Of a stretch of DNA of 64,000 bases, positions 1 to 7,504 are shown piece after piece (positions within the stretch are counted from its first letter, which is position 1; every line of letters starts with the position of its first letter). The stretch is from positions 62,001-126,000 of the forward strand of contig NZ_JACRMG010000027.1 of NCBI RefSeq assembly GCF_016219575.1. The letters run 5' to 3'. The notes under the pieces are model-generated. The model was not told the origin of the DNA. It saw nothing but the letters and a program-made list of their open reading frames with translations, and searched no databases. The position numbers and the translations under genes are program-made. The DNA comes from Bradyrhizobium sp. (GTDB lineage: Bacteria; Pseudomonadota; Alphaproteobacteria; Rhizobiales; Xanthobacteraceae).

Positions 1-2218
1 CGACAAAGCGATCAAACGATACGCCCGCAGGGGCATCCTCACATTAACCCAACTCGCGCATACCTTTCGTCCCCGGCGGCGCGGTAAACGCGCCGATATC
101 CCGCTCACCGGACGAGATCACGCATTACATGCACTCGCCATTCGAGACCAGACAATCTATGTGCTCGGCGCACCTACAATTCCAACGGCGAAGGTACGTA
201 TCTATATTGATATGGAGGGTGATGCCGAAGATGGATTCATCTATCTGATCGGACTTGTTGTTTGCGAAGGTGAACGCGTCGAGCGCTACTCATTCTGGGC
301 CGATGATGAGCAAGGGGAAGACGACATTTTTGCGCGGTTCCTCGAGGCTGTTTCGCGATATGACGCACCGCGCCTTTACTGCTACGGCAATTACGAACGA
401 ACCTTCATCGCGCGCATGCGACGCCGAGCCCGGCGCAAGAAACGCATTGATGCAATTTTGTCCGCACTCATCAACGTTCTCACGATCATCTACCCGCATT
501 TCTATTTTCCCACTTACTCGAACGGCCTCAAGGAGGTGGGAGGCTACCTCGGCTGCCGCTGGACCGAGCCCGACGCGTCGGGTATCGCCAGCGTTGTCTG
601 GCGCAAGAACTGGGAAAAGACAGGCGACGCATCATGGAAGGCGAGGCTGATCCAATACAATCTCGAAGACTGCGAAGCGCTGCGTCGAGTTTGCGTGTTC
701 CTGAATGAAACGCCGAACTTCGAGGCCGGTAGCAAGACCGACGCAGCGCCACGCGTGGCGTCCGTTGCACAACTGGACAGGCTCGCGCGTACCGTCAATT
801 GGTCGAAATTCGTACATGCCGATTTCGAGTTTGTGAACAAGCGAGCTTACTTTGACTACCAGCAACGTCACGTATTCGTGCGAATGAAACAACGCGCCCC
901 GCGGAAGCGGGGCTCCGACGATAAGCGACGGCGGTGGCAAAATCGGGATTTGCGGGTTACGCACCGGATGGAAATCACAGCGACCCGCTGCCCGGACTGC
1001 AGCAGCAAACGTATCGTGCCACTCGACCCGGGGCAGCGGCCGAAGGGCCTACAAAGGAGGCGCAAGCGCGCAATCGATCTCGTCATCACGCCGGGGGCGA
1101 TTCGCCGGAAGGTGATAGAGTTCAGAACCGTGGCGTATCGTTGCGAGTGTTGCGAAAAGTGTTTCACACCAGAGCGCTACGATCGCCTAACGCGGTACTT
1201 TCATGGCCTAATGAGTTGGTTTGCTTACCAGCACATTACTCATGGGCTCGGAATCAAGTCGCTGGCCGCGCTATTCTATGAGATATTCGGCGTCCGTGTG
1301 AACTTCTGGGAATTCACCGATTTCCGGCATCTACTCGTCCACAAGTACCGCAAGACCTACAACATGCTTCTCAAGCAACTCATCGGCGGGCCGGTGCTGT
1401 ACGTCGACGAAACCGAGATCAAGTTGAAGGACAGCGCGGGGTATGTCTGGGTGTTCGCAAACACCTCAGCCACAGTTTACATCTTCCGACGCTCACGCGA
1501 GGGAGGTTTTCTACGGCAAATGCTCAAAAACTTCAAAGGCGTGCTGGTCTCGGACTTCTATTCCGCGTACGACGGACTCCCCTGTTTGCAGCAGCGTTGC
1601 CTTATCCACCTGATGCGCGACTTGAACAGGGCGATTCTCGACAATCCATTCGACCAAGAGGTTCAGTCCATAACGGCGCCGTTCGGCGTCCTCTTGCGGT
1701 CAATCGTCATGACCATTGATCAGCACGGTCTCAAGAGGCGCTATCTGCAGACGCATGCTAAGGCAGTAGAGGCATTTTTTGATCTACTTGCCGAGCGCTT
1801 CTACGAATCCGAGGCCTCCAGAGGCTTACAAGAACGACTGCTGCGAAATCGCCAGCGCCTCTTCACGTTCCTGGAGCATGATGGCGTGTCGTGGAACAAC
1901 AACTTGGCTGAAAATGCCATCAAGCGCGTCAGCGACTATAGGGAGAATGTCCGACGAAGCGTTAAAGAAGCCGGTCTTGCCGAGTATTTGGTGTTGCTGA
2001 GCCTTTTTCAAACCTGTCGCGTTAGAGACATAAGCTTTCTGAAATTCCTCTTGTCGCAGGAACCCGATATGAACGCCTTCGCGGCGGGGAAGCGTCGGCG
2101 CCGGCGAGCACCGCGCATCGAGATCTATCCAAAAGGCTATTTGCCCCCTTCAATCGTTTCGCTTCGTCGAGGGAAAACTAGGCAGGCCAGCGAGGTGATG
2201 GCCCCGGAAAGCAAGTGA
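1..2218 (+). CDS. RecB-like/RNase_H_2 nuclease domain fused to IS66-type DDE transposase (5' partial)
   Basis: The reading frame is open to the left edge, so the start lies outside the window; the first possible start inside it is a GTG at 161 in the middle of a conserved stretch (residue numbers below count from it). The N-terminal part resembles the TM0106-type RecB-like/YprB nuclease domain: IDMEG (D17, E19) and YNLEDCE (D170) are exonuclease-type acidic motifs. A Cys-rich knuckle follows (CPDC at 277-280, C328, C330, C331, C334). The C-terminal half is an IS66-type transposase with D416 (YVDETE), D465 (SDFYSAYD) and E584 (NNLAENAIK) as the probable DDE triad. The basic tail ends at 2216-2218. 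No IS66 orfA/orfB partners are visible. Domain assignments are by motif only; whether the protein transposes is unknown. Confidence 0.8.
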   Translation, partial: DKAIKRYARRGILTLTQLAHTFRPRRRGKRADIPLTGRDHALHALAIRDQTIYVLGAPTIPTAKVRIYIDMEGDAEDGFIYLIGLVVCEGERVERYSFWADDEQGEDDIFARFLEAVSRYDAPRLYCYGNYERTFIARMRRRARRKKRIDAILSALINVLTIIYPHFYFPTYSNGLKEVGGYLGCRWTEPDASGIASVVWRKNWEKTGDASWKARLIQYNLEDCEALRRVCVFLNETPNFEAGSKTDAAPRVASVAQLDRLARTVNWSKFVHADFEFVNKRAYFDYQQRHVFVRMKQRAPRKRGSDDKRRRWQNRDLRVTHRMEITATRCPDCSSKRIVPLDPGQRPKGLQRRRKRAIDLVITPGAIRRKVIEFRTVAYRCECCEKCFTPERYDRLTRYFHGLMSWFAYQHITHGLGIKSLAALFYEIFGVRVNFWEFTDFRHLLVHKYRKTYNMLLKQLIGGPVLYVDETEIKLKDSAGYVWVFANTSATVYIFRRSREGGFLRQMLKNFKGVLVSDFYSAYDGLPCLQQRCLIHLMRDLNRAILDNPFDQEVQSITAPFGVLLRSIVMTIDQHGLKRRYLQTHAKAVEAFFDLLAERFYESEASRGLQERLLRNRQRLFTFLEHDGVSWNNNLAENAIKRVSDYRENVRRSVKEAGLAEYLVLLSLFQTCRVRDISFLKFLLSQEPDMNAFAAGKRRRRRAPRIEIYPKGYLPPSIVSLRRGKTRQASEVMAPESK

Positions 2219-2281
2219 CTGCTGGGCCGAAATTCACGCGAGCAGCGGCGATATGAAACATTTGCAGATTTATTTCAGATA
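2219..2281. other. AT-richer spacer downstream of the transposase
   Basis: A short spacer with repeated TTGCAG/TTCAGAT words (about 2263-2287). These could be autoregulatory half-sites for the antitoxin or part of an element end. I see no convincing terminal inverted repeat for the transposase gene here. Confidence 0.25.
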
Positions 2282-2310
2282 TTGCAGTTAAGAGCCGTGG
2301 TGCCTATACT
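2282..2310 (+). promoter_or_regulatory. Sigma-70-type promoter of the toxin-antitoxin pair
   Basis: TTGCAG at 2282-2287, a 17-base spacer, then TATACT at 2305-2310. Transcription should begin near 2317, leaving a leader of about 14 bases that carries the purine-rich ribosome site GGAAAGGA before the ATG at 2331. Seen directly; activity is inferred. Confidence 0.6.
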
Positions 2311-2330
2311 GGCGTGGAAAGGACCCGTCC

Positions 2331-2777
2331 ATGACCACCCATGTCCTGCAATTCACCGAGCTATCGGACCAGGAACGCAAGTCTGCCCAGCCTCTCGACA
2401 AGCTCGGCAAGGGCGATCGGGTCGAGGTCCGGGTCCGCCGCAAGTCGGGCGAGGATCAGATCGTCAGGCTGCCGCCGAAGGCCGCGGCGCTGCTTGAGAC
2501 TGCGCTCGGCCACCTCCTCCAGGGAGAACGTGTCGCGGTCCTCGCCGAGGACCAGGAACTCAGTCCGAACGACGCTGCAGATGTCCTGGGAATCTCCCGG
2601 CCTCTCGTCGTGCATCGGATGGACGTTGGCGATCTGCCATTCCGATATGTAGGCAAGCACCGCCGCGCGAAGCTGAAGGACGTCTTGGCCCTGAAAACAC
2701 GGATCGACGCCCAGCAGGCCGCGATGGAGGCGCTGGCCGAAGATGCTGAGGACCTCAGGCGGCGCCATGGCGTTTGA
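2331..2777 (+). CDS. Antitoxin with excisionase-type helix-turn-helix
   Basis: 148 aa. The central part (residues about 80-120: SPNDAADVLGISRPLVVHRMD...PFRYVGKHR) matches the pattern of MerR/excisionase-like DNA-binding domains: a helix-turn-helix followed by a short wing. The C-terminal helix is charged and would be the toxin-binding part. It precedes and overlaps the PIN gene by 11 bases, the usual type II toxin-antitoxin arrangement, and has its own strong promoter. Function as antitoxin is inferred from the domain and the pairing, not from a recognised named family. Confidence 0.72.
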   Translation: MTTHVLQFTELSDQERKSAQPLDKLGKGDRVEVRVRRKSGEDQIVRLPPKAAALLETALGHLLQGERVAVLAEDQELSPNDAADVLGISRPLVVHRMDVGDLPFRYVGKHRRAKLKDVLALKTRIDAQQAAMEALAEDAEDLRRRHGV

Positions 2778-3342
2778 GCCTTCAGTCGCCGTCTTCGACG
2801 CCTGCATTCTGTATCCCTTTCATCTCAGAAATATCGTTGTCCAGGCCGCCGTAGATCGCCTTGTTGACGCGCGCTGGACAGACGCGATCCACGACGAATG
2901 GATCCGAAACTTGACGGCCAATGCGCCAGCCATTCCGATAGAGCGTTTGCAGATCACCCGGCGATTGATGAACGATGCGCTCCCGATGGCGATGGTCAAC
3001 GGGTACGAGGAGCACATTCCGGAGGTAACCCTCCCTGATCCCAATGACCGTCATGTCGTTGCGGCGGCCATCACCACCAAAGCATCCCTCATTCTCACCT
3101 GGAATTTTCGGCACTTTCCAGAAAACGAACTGAAGAAATTCGGTCTTCGAAAGATGACGCCGGACGCATTTCTCTGCGGCATCCTCGACAAGGTCCCGGA
3201 CTTGGTCATCAGCTCCCTCGCAAATGCCCGCCGGAATCTGAGTAAGACCCGCGTCTCAGCATCGGACTTCGTCCGCATTCTCGGGAGCCAAAAACTCGTC
3301 CAACTCGCGAAATTGGTCGGGAAGCACGTTTCCGATCAATAG
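2767..3342 (+). CDS. PIN-domain toxin (putative RNase)
   Basis: 191 aa from the ATG at 2767, which overlaps the antitoxin's 3' end; a GTG or TTG further upstream in frame is less likely. PIN-type acidic residues are visible: D8 in VFDACILYP near the N-terminus, E and D residues in the DAIHDEWIRNL helix, and DPNDRHVVAAA with TWNFRHFP in the second half, the order seen in PIN RNases. The product probably cleaves RNA when free of its antitoxin. The pair sits just outside the tRNA-ended repeat, a position typical of addiction modules in integrated elements. Confidence 0.75.
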   Translation: MAFEPSVAVFDACILYPFHLRNIVVQAAVDRLVDARWTDAIHDEWIRNLTANAPAIPIERLQITRRLMNDALPMAMVNGYEEHIPEVTLPDPNDRHVVAAAITTKASLILTWNFRHFPENELKKFGLRKMTPDAFLCGILDKVPDLVISSLANARRNLSKTRVSASDFVRILGSQKLVQLAKLVGKHVSDQ

Positions 3343-3761
3343 GCATGAGGGGCGGTCTTGTTTCGTGTAAGCGCAACCGCAGCGCAAGCACCGCACCAGT
3401 TTCGCACCAGAAACGACCTCACCGAAACGCAACAAACGCGATCGAACGTTGACGAAACCGCATTAAAATCAACGAAGCTGATCGATAGTCTGCCGCTCAT
3501 AACGGTCTGGTTGCAGGTTCGAGTCCTGCCGGGCCCACCAGCAAATCAATGGCTTAGCAAAGCTTCCTTTTCACCCTTCGTTGGGTACCACACCAGAAAC
3601 GTGTTGCCGCTCATTGCTCGACTTCAAAGGTTGTCAAACCACGGCTCCGTATTCGATCTGACCATGGTCTCCTCCTTCTGATCGTAGATTCGGCGACGCT
3701 ACTGCGAATCGGCCAAACAGCGCTTCGCGGATTCGGATTGCACCCGGGGTGTTGCGACAAG
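3343..3761. other. Gene-free stretch holding the left tRNA-ended repeat
   Basis: 419 bases without a believable gene. It contains the 140-base repeat (3391-3530), the completed tRNA 3' end to 3540, and after that another CACCAGAAACG word (about 3591-3601) like the two inside the repeat. No clear terminator for the leftward cbb operon was found. Confidence 0.6.
3391..3540 (+). repeat. Left copy of 140-base direct repeat ending in a tRNA(CAT) 3' half (candidate att site)
   Basis: 3391-3530 matches 43731-43870 without gaps at 116 of 140 positions by my hand count; the first 20 and last 38 bases are identical. The last part is a tRNA 3' half: anticodon loop CTCATAA (anticodon CAT), 5-base variable loop, perfect T-arm (GCAGG/CCTGC), then acceptor CGGGCCC, discriminator A and CCA at 3538-3540. 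There is no D-arm or 5' acceptor strand upstream, so this is not a working tRNA gene. Such 3' halves are what tyrosine-recombinase islands leave at tRNA genes. Two GCACCAG words at its 5' end could be integrase arm sites. Confidence 0.75.
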
Positions 3762-4514
3762 TCAGCCCGAGGCCAGCTCTTTCCCATCGCCATCAGCCGC
3801 GATCATTCGGCCGATGGCTCTGGCGAGCTGGGCGTTGGTCGCTCGATCCGCCATCGCAGCAGCCCGAATTGCAGCGATATTGCCGGCGTAGTCCGCCCGG
3901 CCTTGCCCACGAAAGACGGCGGATCCTGCGACAAGAACGTCGGCGCCGGCTTCGACCGCCGCAGCTGCGGTATCGCTAGTAATGCCGCCATCGACCTGCA
4001 AGCGGATCGGCCGGTCGCCGATCATGTTTCGGATCCGGGCAATCTTCTCGATCTGCGAAGCGATGAAGGATTGCCCGCCAAAGCCCGGATTGACGGTCAT
4101 GACCAGGACAAGGTCGACGCCATCGAGCACATGCTGGATCGCACTTTCCGGAGTCGCCGGACACAGGCTGACGCCGGCCTTTCTGCCCAGCGCCCTGATC
4201 GCCTGCAGCGAACGATGGAGATGAGGGCCAGCCTCCGCATGCACCGTGATGAGATCGGCGCCGGCTTTGGCGAATGTCTCCAGATAGGAATCGACCGGCG
4301 CGATCATCAGATGAACGTCGAAGGTTTTCGTTGTCAGCGGCCGGGTCGCCCTGATCACATCGGCGCCAAAGCTGATGTTTGGCACGAAATGCCCATCCAT
4401 CACATCGCAATGGATCCAATCGGCGCCGGCTGCGTCGATTGCCGCGATCTCCTCTCCCAATCTTGCGAAATTCGCCGCCAGGATCGATGGAGCTATGATG
4501 ATGTTGTCGGGCAT
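3762..4514 (-). CDS. cbbE: Ribulose-phosphate 3-epimerase
   Basis: 250 aa, a TIM-barrel enzyme interconverting ribulose 5-phosphate and xylulose 5-phosphate in the regeneration phase of the Calvin cycle. Visible motifs: N-terminal IIIAPSILAANF, HCDVMDGHFVPN (metal-binding His/Asp), MTVNPGFGGQ (phosphate loop) and LQVDGGI (catalytic Asp). It has a C-terminal extension beyond the usual ~220-230 residues, rich in Ala and charged residues. It is the last gene of the cbb operon and overlaps cbbX by one base (TAATG). Its location with cbbLS supports the name cbbE over rpe. Confidence 0.95.
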   Translation of the reverse strand: MPDNIIIAPSILAANFARLGEEIAAIDAAGADWIHCDVMDGHFVPNISFGADVIRATRPLTTKTFDVHLMIAPVDSYLETFAKAGADLITVHAEAGPHLHRSLQAIRALGRKAGVSLCPATPESAIQHVLDGVDLVLVMTVNPGFGGQSFIASQIEKIARIRNMIGDRPIRLQVDGGITSDTAAAAVEAGADVLVAGSAVFRGQGRADYAGNIAAIRAAAMADRATNAQLARAIGRMIAADGDGKELASG

Positions 4515-5476
4515 TACTTCGCGCTCCCTGCCGCCTGTCCGTCGACCACGGGGCCGCCGCCGAAGACCCGGCTCGCCAGCACGTCGGCGGAGTCGATGGT
4601 TTCGAGATCGGAGAGCTCAAGCATGCGGTCGAGGTCGGACACCAGGCGGTCGGCCTGACGAAGCCGCATGCGGTCGATCGCGTTGCGGATCGAGCGCGCA
4701 TTGGAGAACAGCGGCTGGGTCCGGCGCAGCGCGATATAGTCGACGAAGGCTTTGCGCGCCGCAGCCGAGAGGCGATAGCCGCGCTCCCTGAGCATGAGCT
4801 CGCCAATGAAGAGCAGCTCCGCTTCCGAATAATCGGGAAATTCGATGTGGTGCGCGATGCGCGAACGAAAGCCGGGATTGCTGGCGAAGAAATTCGTCAT
4901 CCGCTCGCCGTAGCCGGCCAGGATGACGACCAGGTCCTCGCGCTGGTTTTCCATCACCTGCAACAGGATCTCGATCGCCTCCTGTCCGTAGTCGCGCTCA
5001 TTGTCGGGCCGGTGCAGATAATAGGCCTCGTCGATGAACAGCACCCCGCCCATCGCCTTCTTCAGGATCTCCTTGGTCTTCGGCGCGGTGTGGCCGATAT
5101 ACTGCCCGACGAGATCGTCACGCGTCACCGAGATCACCTGCCCGCGGCGCACGAAGCCGAGACCGTGCAGGATCTTCGCCATGCGTAGCGCGACCGTGGT
5201 CTTGCCGGTGCCGGGATTGCCCGTGAACGACATGTGCAGGGTCGGCGGCGATGAGACCAGCCCCGCCCGTTGCCGGATGCGCTCGATGAGGAGCAGCGAT
5301 GCAATCTGCCGCACGCGATCCTTGACCGGCTTCAGCCCGATCAATTCCTGATCTAGCTGTTGCAGCGTCGCGGTGATCCCCGCCGCCTCGGCCTCGTTGC
5401 GCAGGTCGAAGCTGGCCGGCAGCGGCGCTTCATTTCCGCTGGCGTCGGCGCTCCTGGCGTGCGGCAGGTCAAGCAT
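4514..5476 (-). CDS. cbbX: Red-type RuBisCO activase CbbX (AAA+)
   Basis: 320 aa from the ATG at 5476; an upstream in-frame extension to 5557 is possible but runs through the hairpin region and is longer than the family. Walker A GNPGTGKT lies at about 86-93, the pore loop QYIGHTAPKT and Walker B GVLFIDEAYY follow, and arginine-finger region FRSRIAHHIEF is present. CbbX hexamers pull on the C-terminal tail of red-type CbbL to release inhibitory sugar phosphates. The CbbL here has such a tail (ending DFVPTALAAV), so the pair fits. It lies between cbbS and cbbE. Confidence 0.95.
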   Translation of the reverse strand: MLDLPHARSADASGNEAPLPASFDLRNEAEAAGITATLQQLDQELIGLKPVKDRVRQIASLLLIERIRQRAGLVSSPPTLHMSFTGNPGTGKTTVALRMAKILHGLGFVRRGQVISVTRDDLVGQYIGHTAPKTKEILKKAMGGVLFIDEAYYLHRPDNERDYGQEAIEILLQVMENQREDLVVILAGYGERMTNFFASNPGFRSRIAHHIEFPDYSEAELLFIGELMLRERGYRLSAAARKAFVDYIALRRTQPLFSNARSIRNAIDRMRLRQADRLVSDLDRMLELSDLETIDSADVLASRVFGGGPVVDGQAAGSAK

Positions 5477-5497
5477 CTTGCTTCTCACAAAGAAAGG

Positions 5498-5521
5498 GCT
5501 TCGCCGGCTGGCCGGCGAAGC
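5498..5521 (-). terminator. Strong hairpin between cbbS and cbbX
   Basis: A perfect inverted repeat, GCTTCGCCGGC (5498-5508) and GCCGGCGAAGC (5511-5521), with two bases between. In the transcript (leftward) it is followed by CCCTTTCTTTG, a weak T-rich run. It may act as a partial terminator or as an mRNA 3'-end stabiliser that lets cbbLS be made in excess over cbbXE. Structure is seen; role is inferred. Confidence 0.5.
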
Positions 5522-5581
5522 AGTTGTCCGCCAAGGGAGCGGAGTGGGGAGATACACACTCCGAGCGGATTCTCGTGCGCC

Positions 5582-5989
5582 TTACGGCGAAACGTGCTGC
5601 GGCGGACGGCGCACAGTGGTGTAGCGCACCGACCGTCCTGCAACCTCCTGCCGCAAGAGCTCGAATTCGACTTCCTGCGGCGGCCGGTTGACGATGAAGG
5701 AAATCCGCACCGACTCCCAGCCGTGACTGGCGTCGAAGCCGCTGAGACGGATGTAGCGGTCGCCATACACCCTGCGGCATTCGGCAAGCTCCATCATCAC
5801 ACCGGCGGCGTCCGCGAGATCGAACATCGGCAACCCCCACATCTCCCAATAGGTACTGCGGGGATGCGGATCGTCGGTGAACTCGATGTTCACCGCCCAG
5901 CCATTCGCGAGGCAATACTGCACCTGCTTGTAGATCTGATCGTCGGTGAGATCGGGCAGGAACGAGAAGCAGCCTTGGGTCAGTCTCAT
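5582..5989 (-). CDS. cbbS: RuBisCO small subunit, form IC
   Basis: 135 aa. N-terminal MRLTQGCFSFLPDLTDD and the TYWEMWGLPMFD motif are typical of red-type small subunits, and the C-terminal extension (RPPQEVEFELLRQEVAGRSVRYTTV) forms the extra beta-hairpin that fills the central channel in form IC/ID enzymes. It assembles as eight copies with eight CbbL. It starts 11 bases after the cbbL stop. The downstream hairpin separates it from cbbX. Confidence 0.96.
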   Translation of the reverse strand: MRLTQGCFSFLPDLTDDQIYKQVQYCLANGWAVNIEFTDDPHPRSTYWEMWGLPMFDLADAAGVMMELAECRRVYGDRYIRLSGFDASHGWESVRISFIVNRPPQEVEFELLRQEVAGRSVRYTTVRRPPQHVSP

Positions 5990-6000
5990 GTCATGTCTCC

Positions 6001-7461
6001 TCAGACGGCGGCGAGCGCCGTCGGCACGAAGTCCGGCGTGTCGGTGGATTGATAGTTGAAGGTGACGTCCTTCCAGGTTTCCAGCGCGGCCTTCAGCGGC
6101 GTGCAGCTTTCGGCGGCCTTTGCCAGGATTTCCGGCCCTTCATGCACGTAGTCGCGGCCCTCGTTGCGGGCGAGGATCATCGCTTCCAGCGCCACGCGGT
6201 TGGCGATGGCGCCGGCCTGGATGCCCATGGGGTGACCGATGGTGCCGCCGCCGAACTGCAGCACGACGTCTTCGCCGAGGAGATCGAGCAGCTGATGCAT
6301 CTGGCCGGCATGAATGCCACCCGAGGCCACCGGCATAAGCTTGTTGAGGCTCGCCCACGACTGGTCGAAGAACACGCCGTGCTCAAGCTTCATCGGATTG
6401 AAGTCGTCGCGGCAGATGTCGTAGTAGCCGCGCGTGGTGTTGGGGTCGCCCTCGAGCTTGCCGACCACCGTGCCGGCATGAATGTGGTCGACGCCCGCCA
6501 GCCGCATCCATTTGGCGATGACGCGGAACGATACGCCGTGTGACTTCTGCCGCGTATAGGTCGAGTGGCCGGCGCGATGCAGATGCAGGATCACATCGTT
6601 GCGACGCGCCCACTTCGCCATCGACTGGATCGCCGTGTAGCCGATTACCAAGTCGATCATGACCACGACAGAGCCGAGCTCCTTGGCGAATTCGGCGCGC
6701 TCGTACATATCCTCCATGGTCGCGGCGGTGACATTGAGATACGTGCCCTTCATCTCGCCGGAAGCGGCCTGCGCGCGATTGACGGCTTCCATGCAATAGA
6801 GGAAGCGCTCGCGCCAATGCATGAAGGGCTGCGAGTTGATATTCTCGTCGTCCTTGGTGAAATCGAGCCCGCCCTTCAGCGCCTCATAGACCACACGGCC
6901 GTAGTTGCGCCCGGACAGCCCGAGCTTCGGCTTGACGGTCGCGCCAAGCAGCGGCCGGCCGAACTTGTCGAGCCGCTCGCGCTCGACCACGATCCCGGTG
7001 GCGGGCCCCTGGAACGTCTTCACATAGGCGACCGGCAGGCGCATGTCTTCCAGCCGGAGCGCCTTCAACGGCTTGAAGCCGAACACATTGCCGATGATCG
7101 AGGCCGAAAGGTTCGCGATCGAGCCGGACTCGAACAGGTCGAGGTCGTAGGCGATATAGGCAAAATACTGGCCCGGCGCCCCCGGCACCTCGTCGACGCG
7201 GTAGCACTTGGCCCGGTATTTCTCCGCCGCGGTCAGCCGGTCGGTCCACACCACGGTCCAGGTTGCCGTCGAGGATTCGCCCGCGACTGCGGCGGAGGCT
7301 TCGATCGGATCGACACCGTCCTGCGGCGTCACCCGGAACAAGGCGATGACATCGGTGTCCTTTGGCACATAGTCCGGCTCCCAATAGCCCATGCGCTTGT
7401 ATTCCATCACGCCCGATCGATAGCGCTCCTTGCCGCTGACGGTGCCGGTATGTGCATTCAT
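6001..7461 (-). CDS. cbbL: RuBisCO large subunit, form IC (red type)
   Basis: 486 aa from the ATG at 7461 (a longer in-frame start at 7530 gives a basic tail unlike the family). It carboxylates ribulose 1,5-bisphosphate. Key residues: K177 and K179 in TVKPKLG, carbamylated K203 with D205/E206 in FTKDDE, H295 in LHRAGHS, and loop-6 K335 in GTVVGKLEGDP. The sequence style and the C-terminal tail DFVPTALAAV place it in the red-type IC group of alphaproteobacteria and match the CbbX downstream. All active-site residues I can check are present. Confidence 0.97.
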   Translation of the reverse strand: MNAHTGTVSGKERYRSGVMEYKRMGYWEPDYVPKDTDVIALFRVTPQDGVDPIEASAAVAGESSTATWTVVWTDRLTAAEKYRAKCYRVDEVPGAPGQYFAYIAYDLDLFESGSIANLSASIIGNVFGFKPLKALRLEDMRLPVAYVKTFQGPATGIVVERERLDKFGRPLLGATVKPKLGLSGRNYGRVVYEALKGGLDFTKDDENINSQPFMHWRERFLYCMEAVNRAQAASGEMKGTYLNVTAATMEDMYERAEFAKELGSVVVMIDLVIGYTAIQSMAKWARRNDVILHLHRAGHSTYTRQKSHGVSFRVIAKWMRLAGVDHIHAGTVVGKLEGDPNTTRGYYDICRDDFNPMKLEHGVFFDQSWASLNKLMPVASGGIHAGQMHQLLDLLGEDVVLQFGGGTIGHPMGIQAGAIANRVALEAMILARNEGRDYVHEGPEILAKAAESCTPLKAALETWKDVTFNYQSTDTPDFVPTALAAV

Positions 7462-7504
7462 GTGAGCCTCCTCAAATCGTCTCTTTGCTGCCTTCGCTGA
7501 ATGA

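Noticed and set aside
3490..3540. Intact tRNA gene with CAT anticodon
   Set aside because: Only the 3' half (anticodon loop, T-arm, acceptor, CCA) is present; the D-arm and 5' acceptor strand are missing. The copy at 43837 also lacks CCA.
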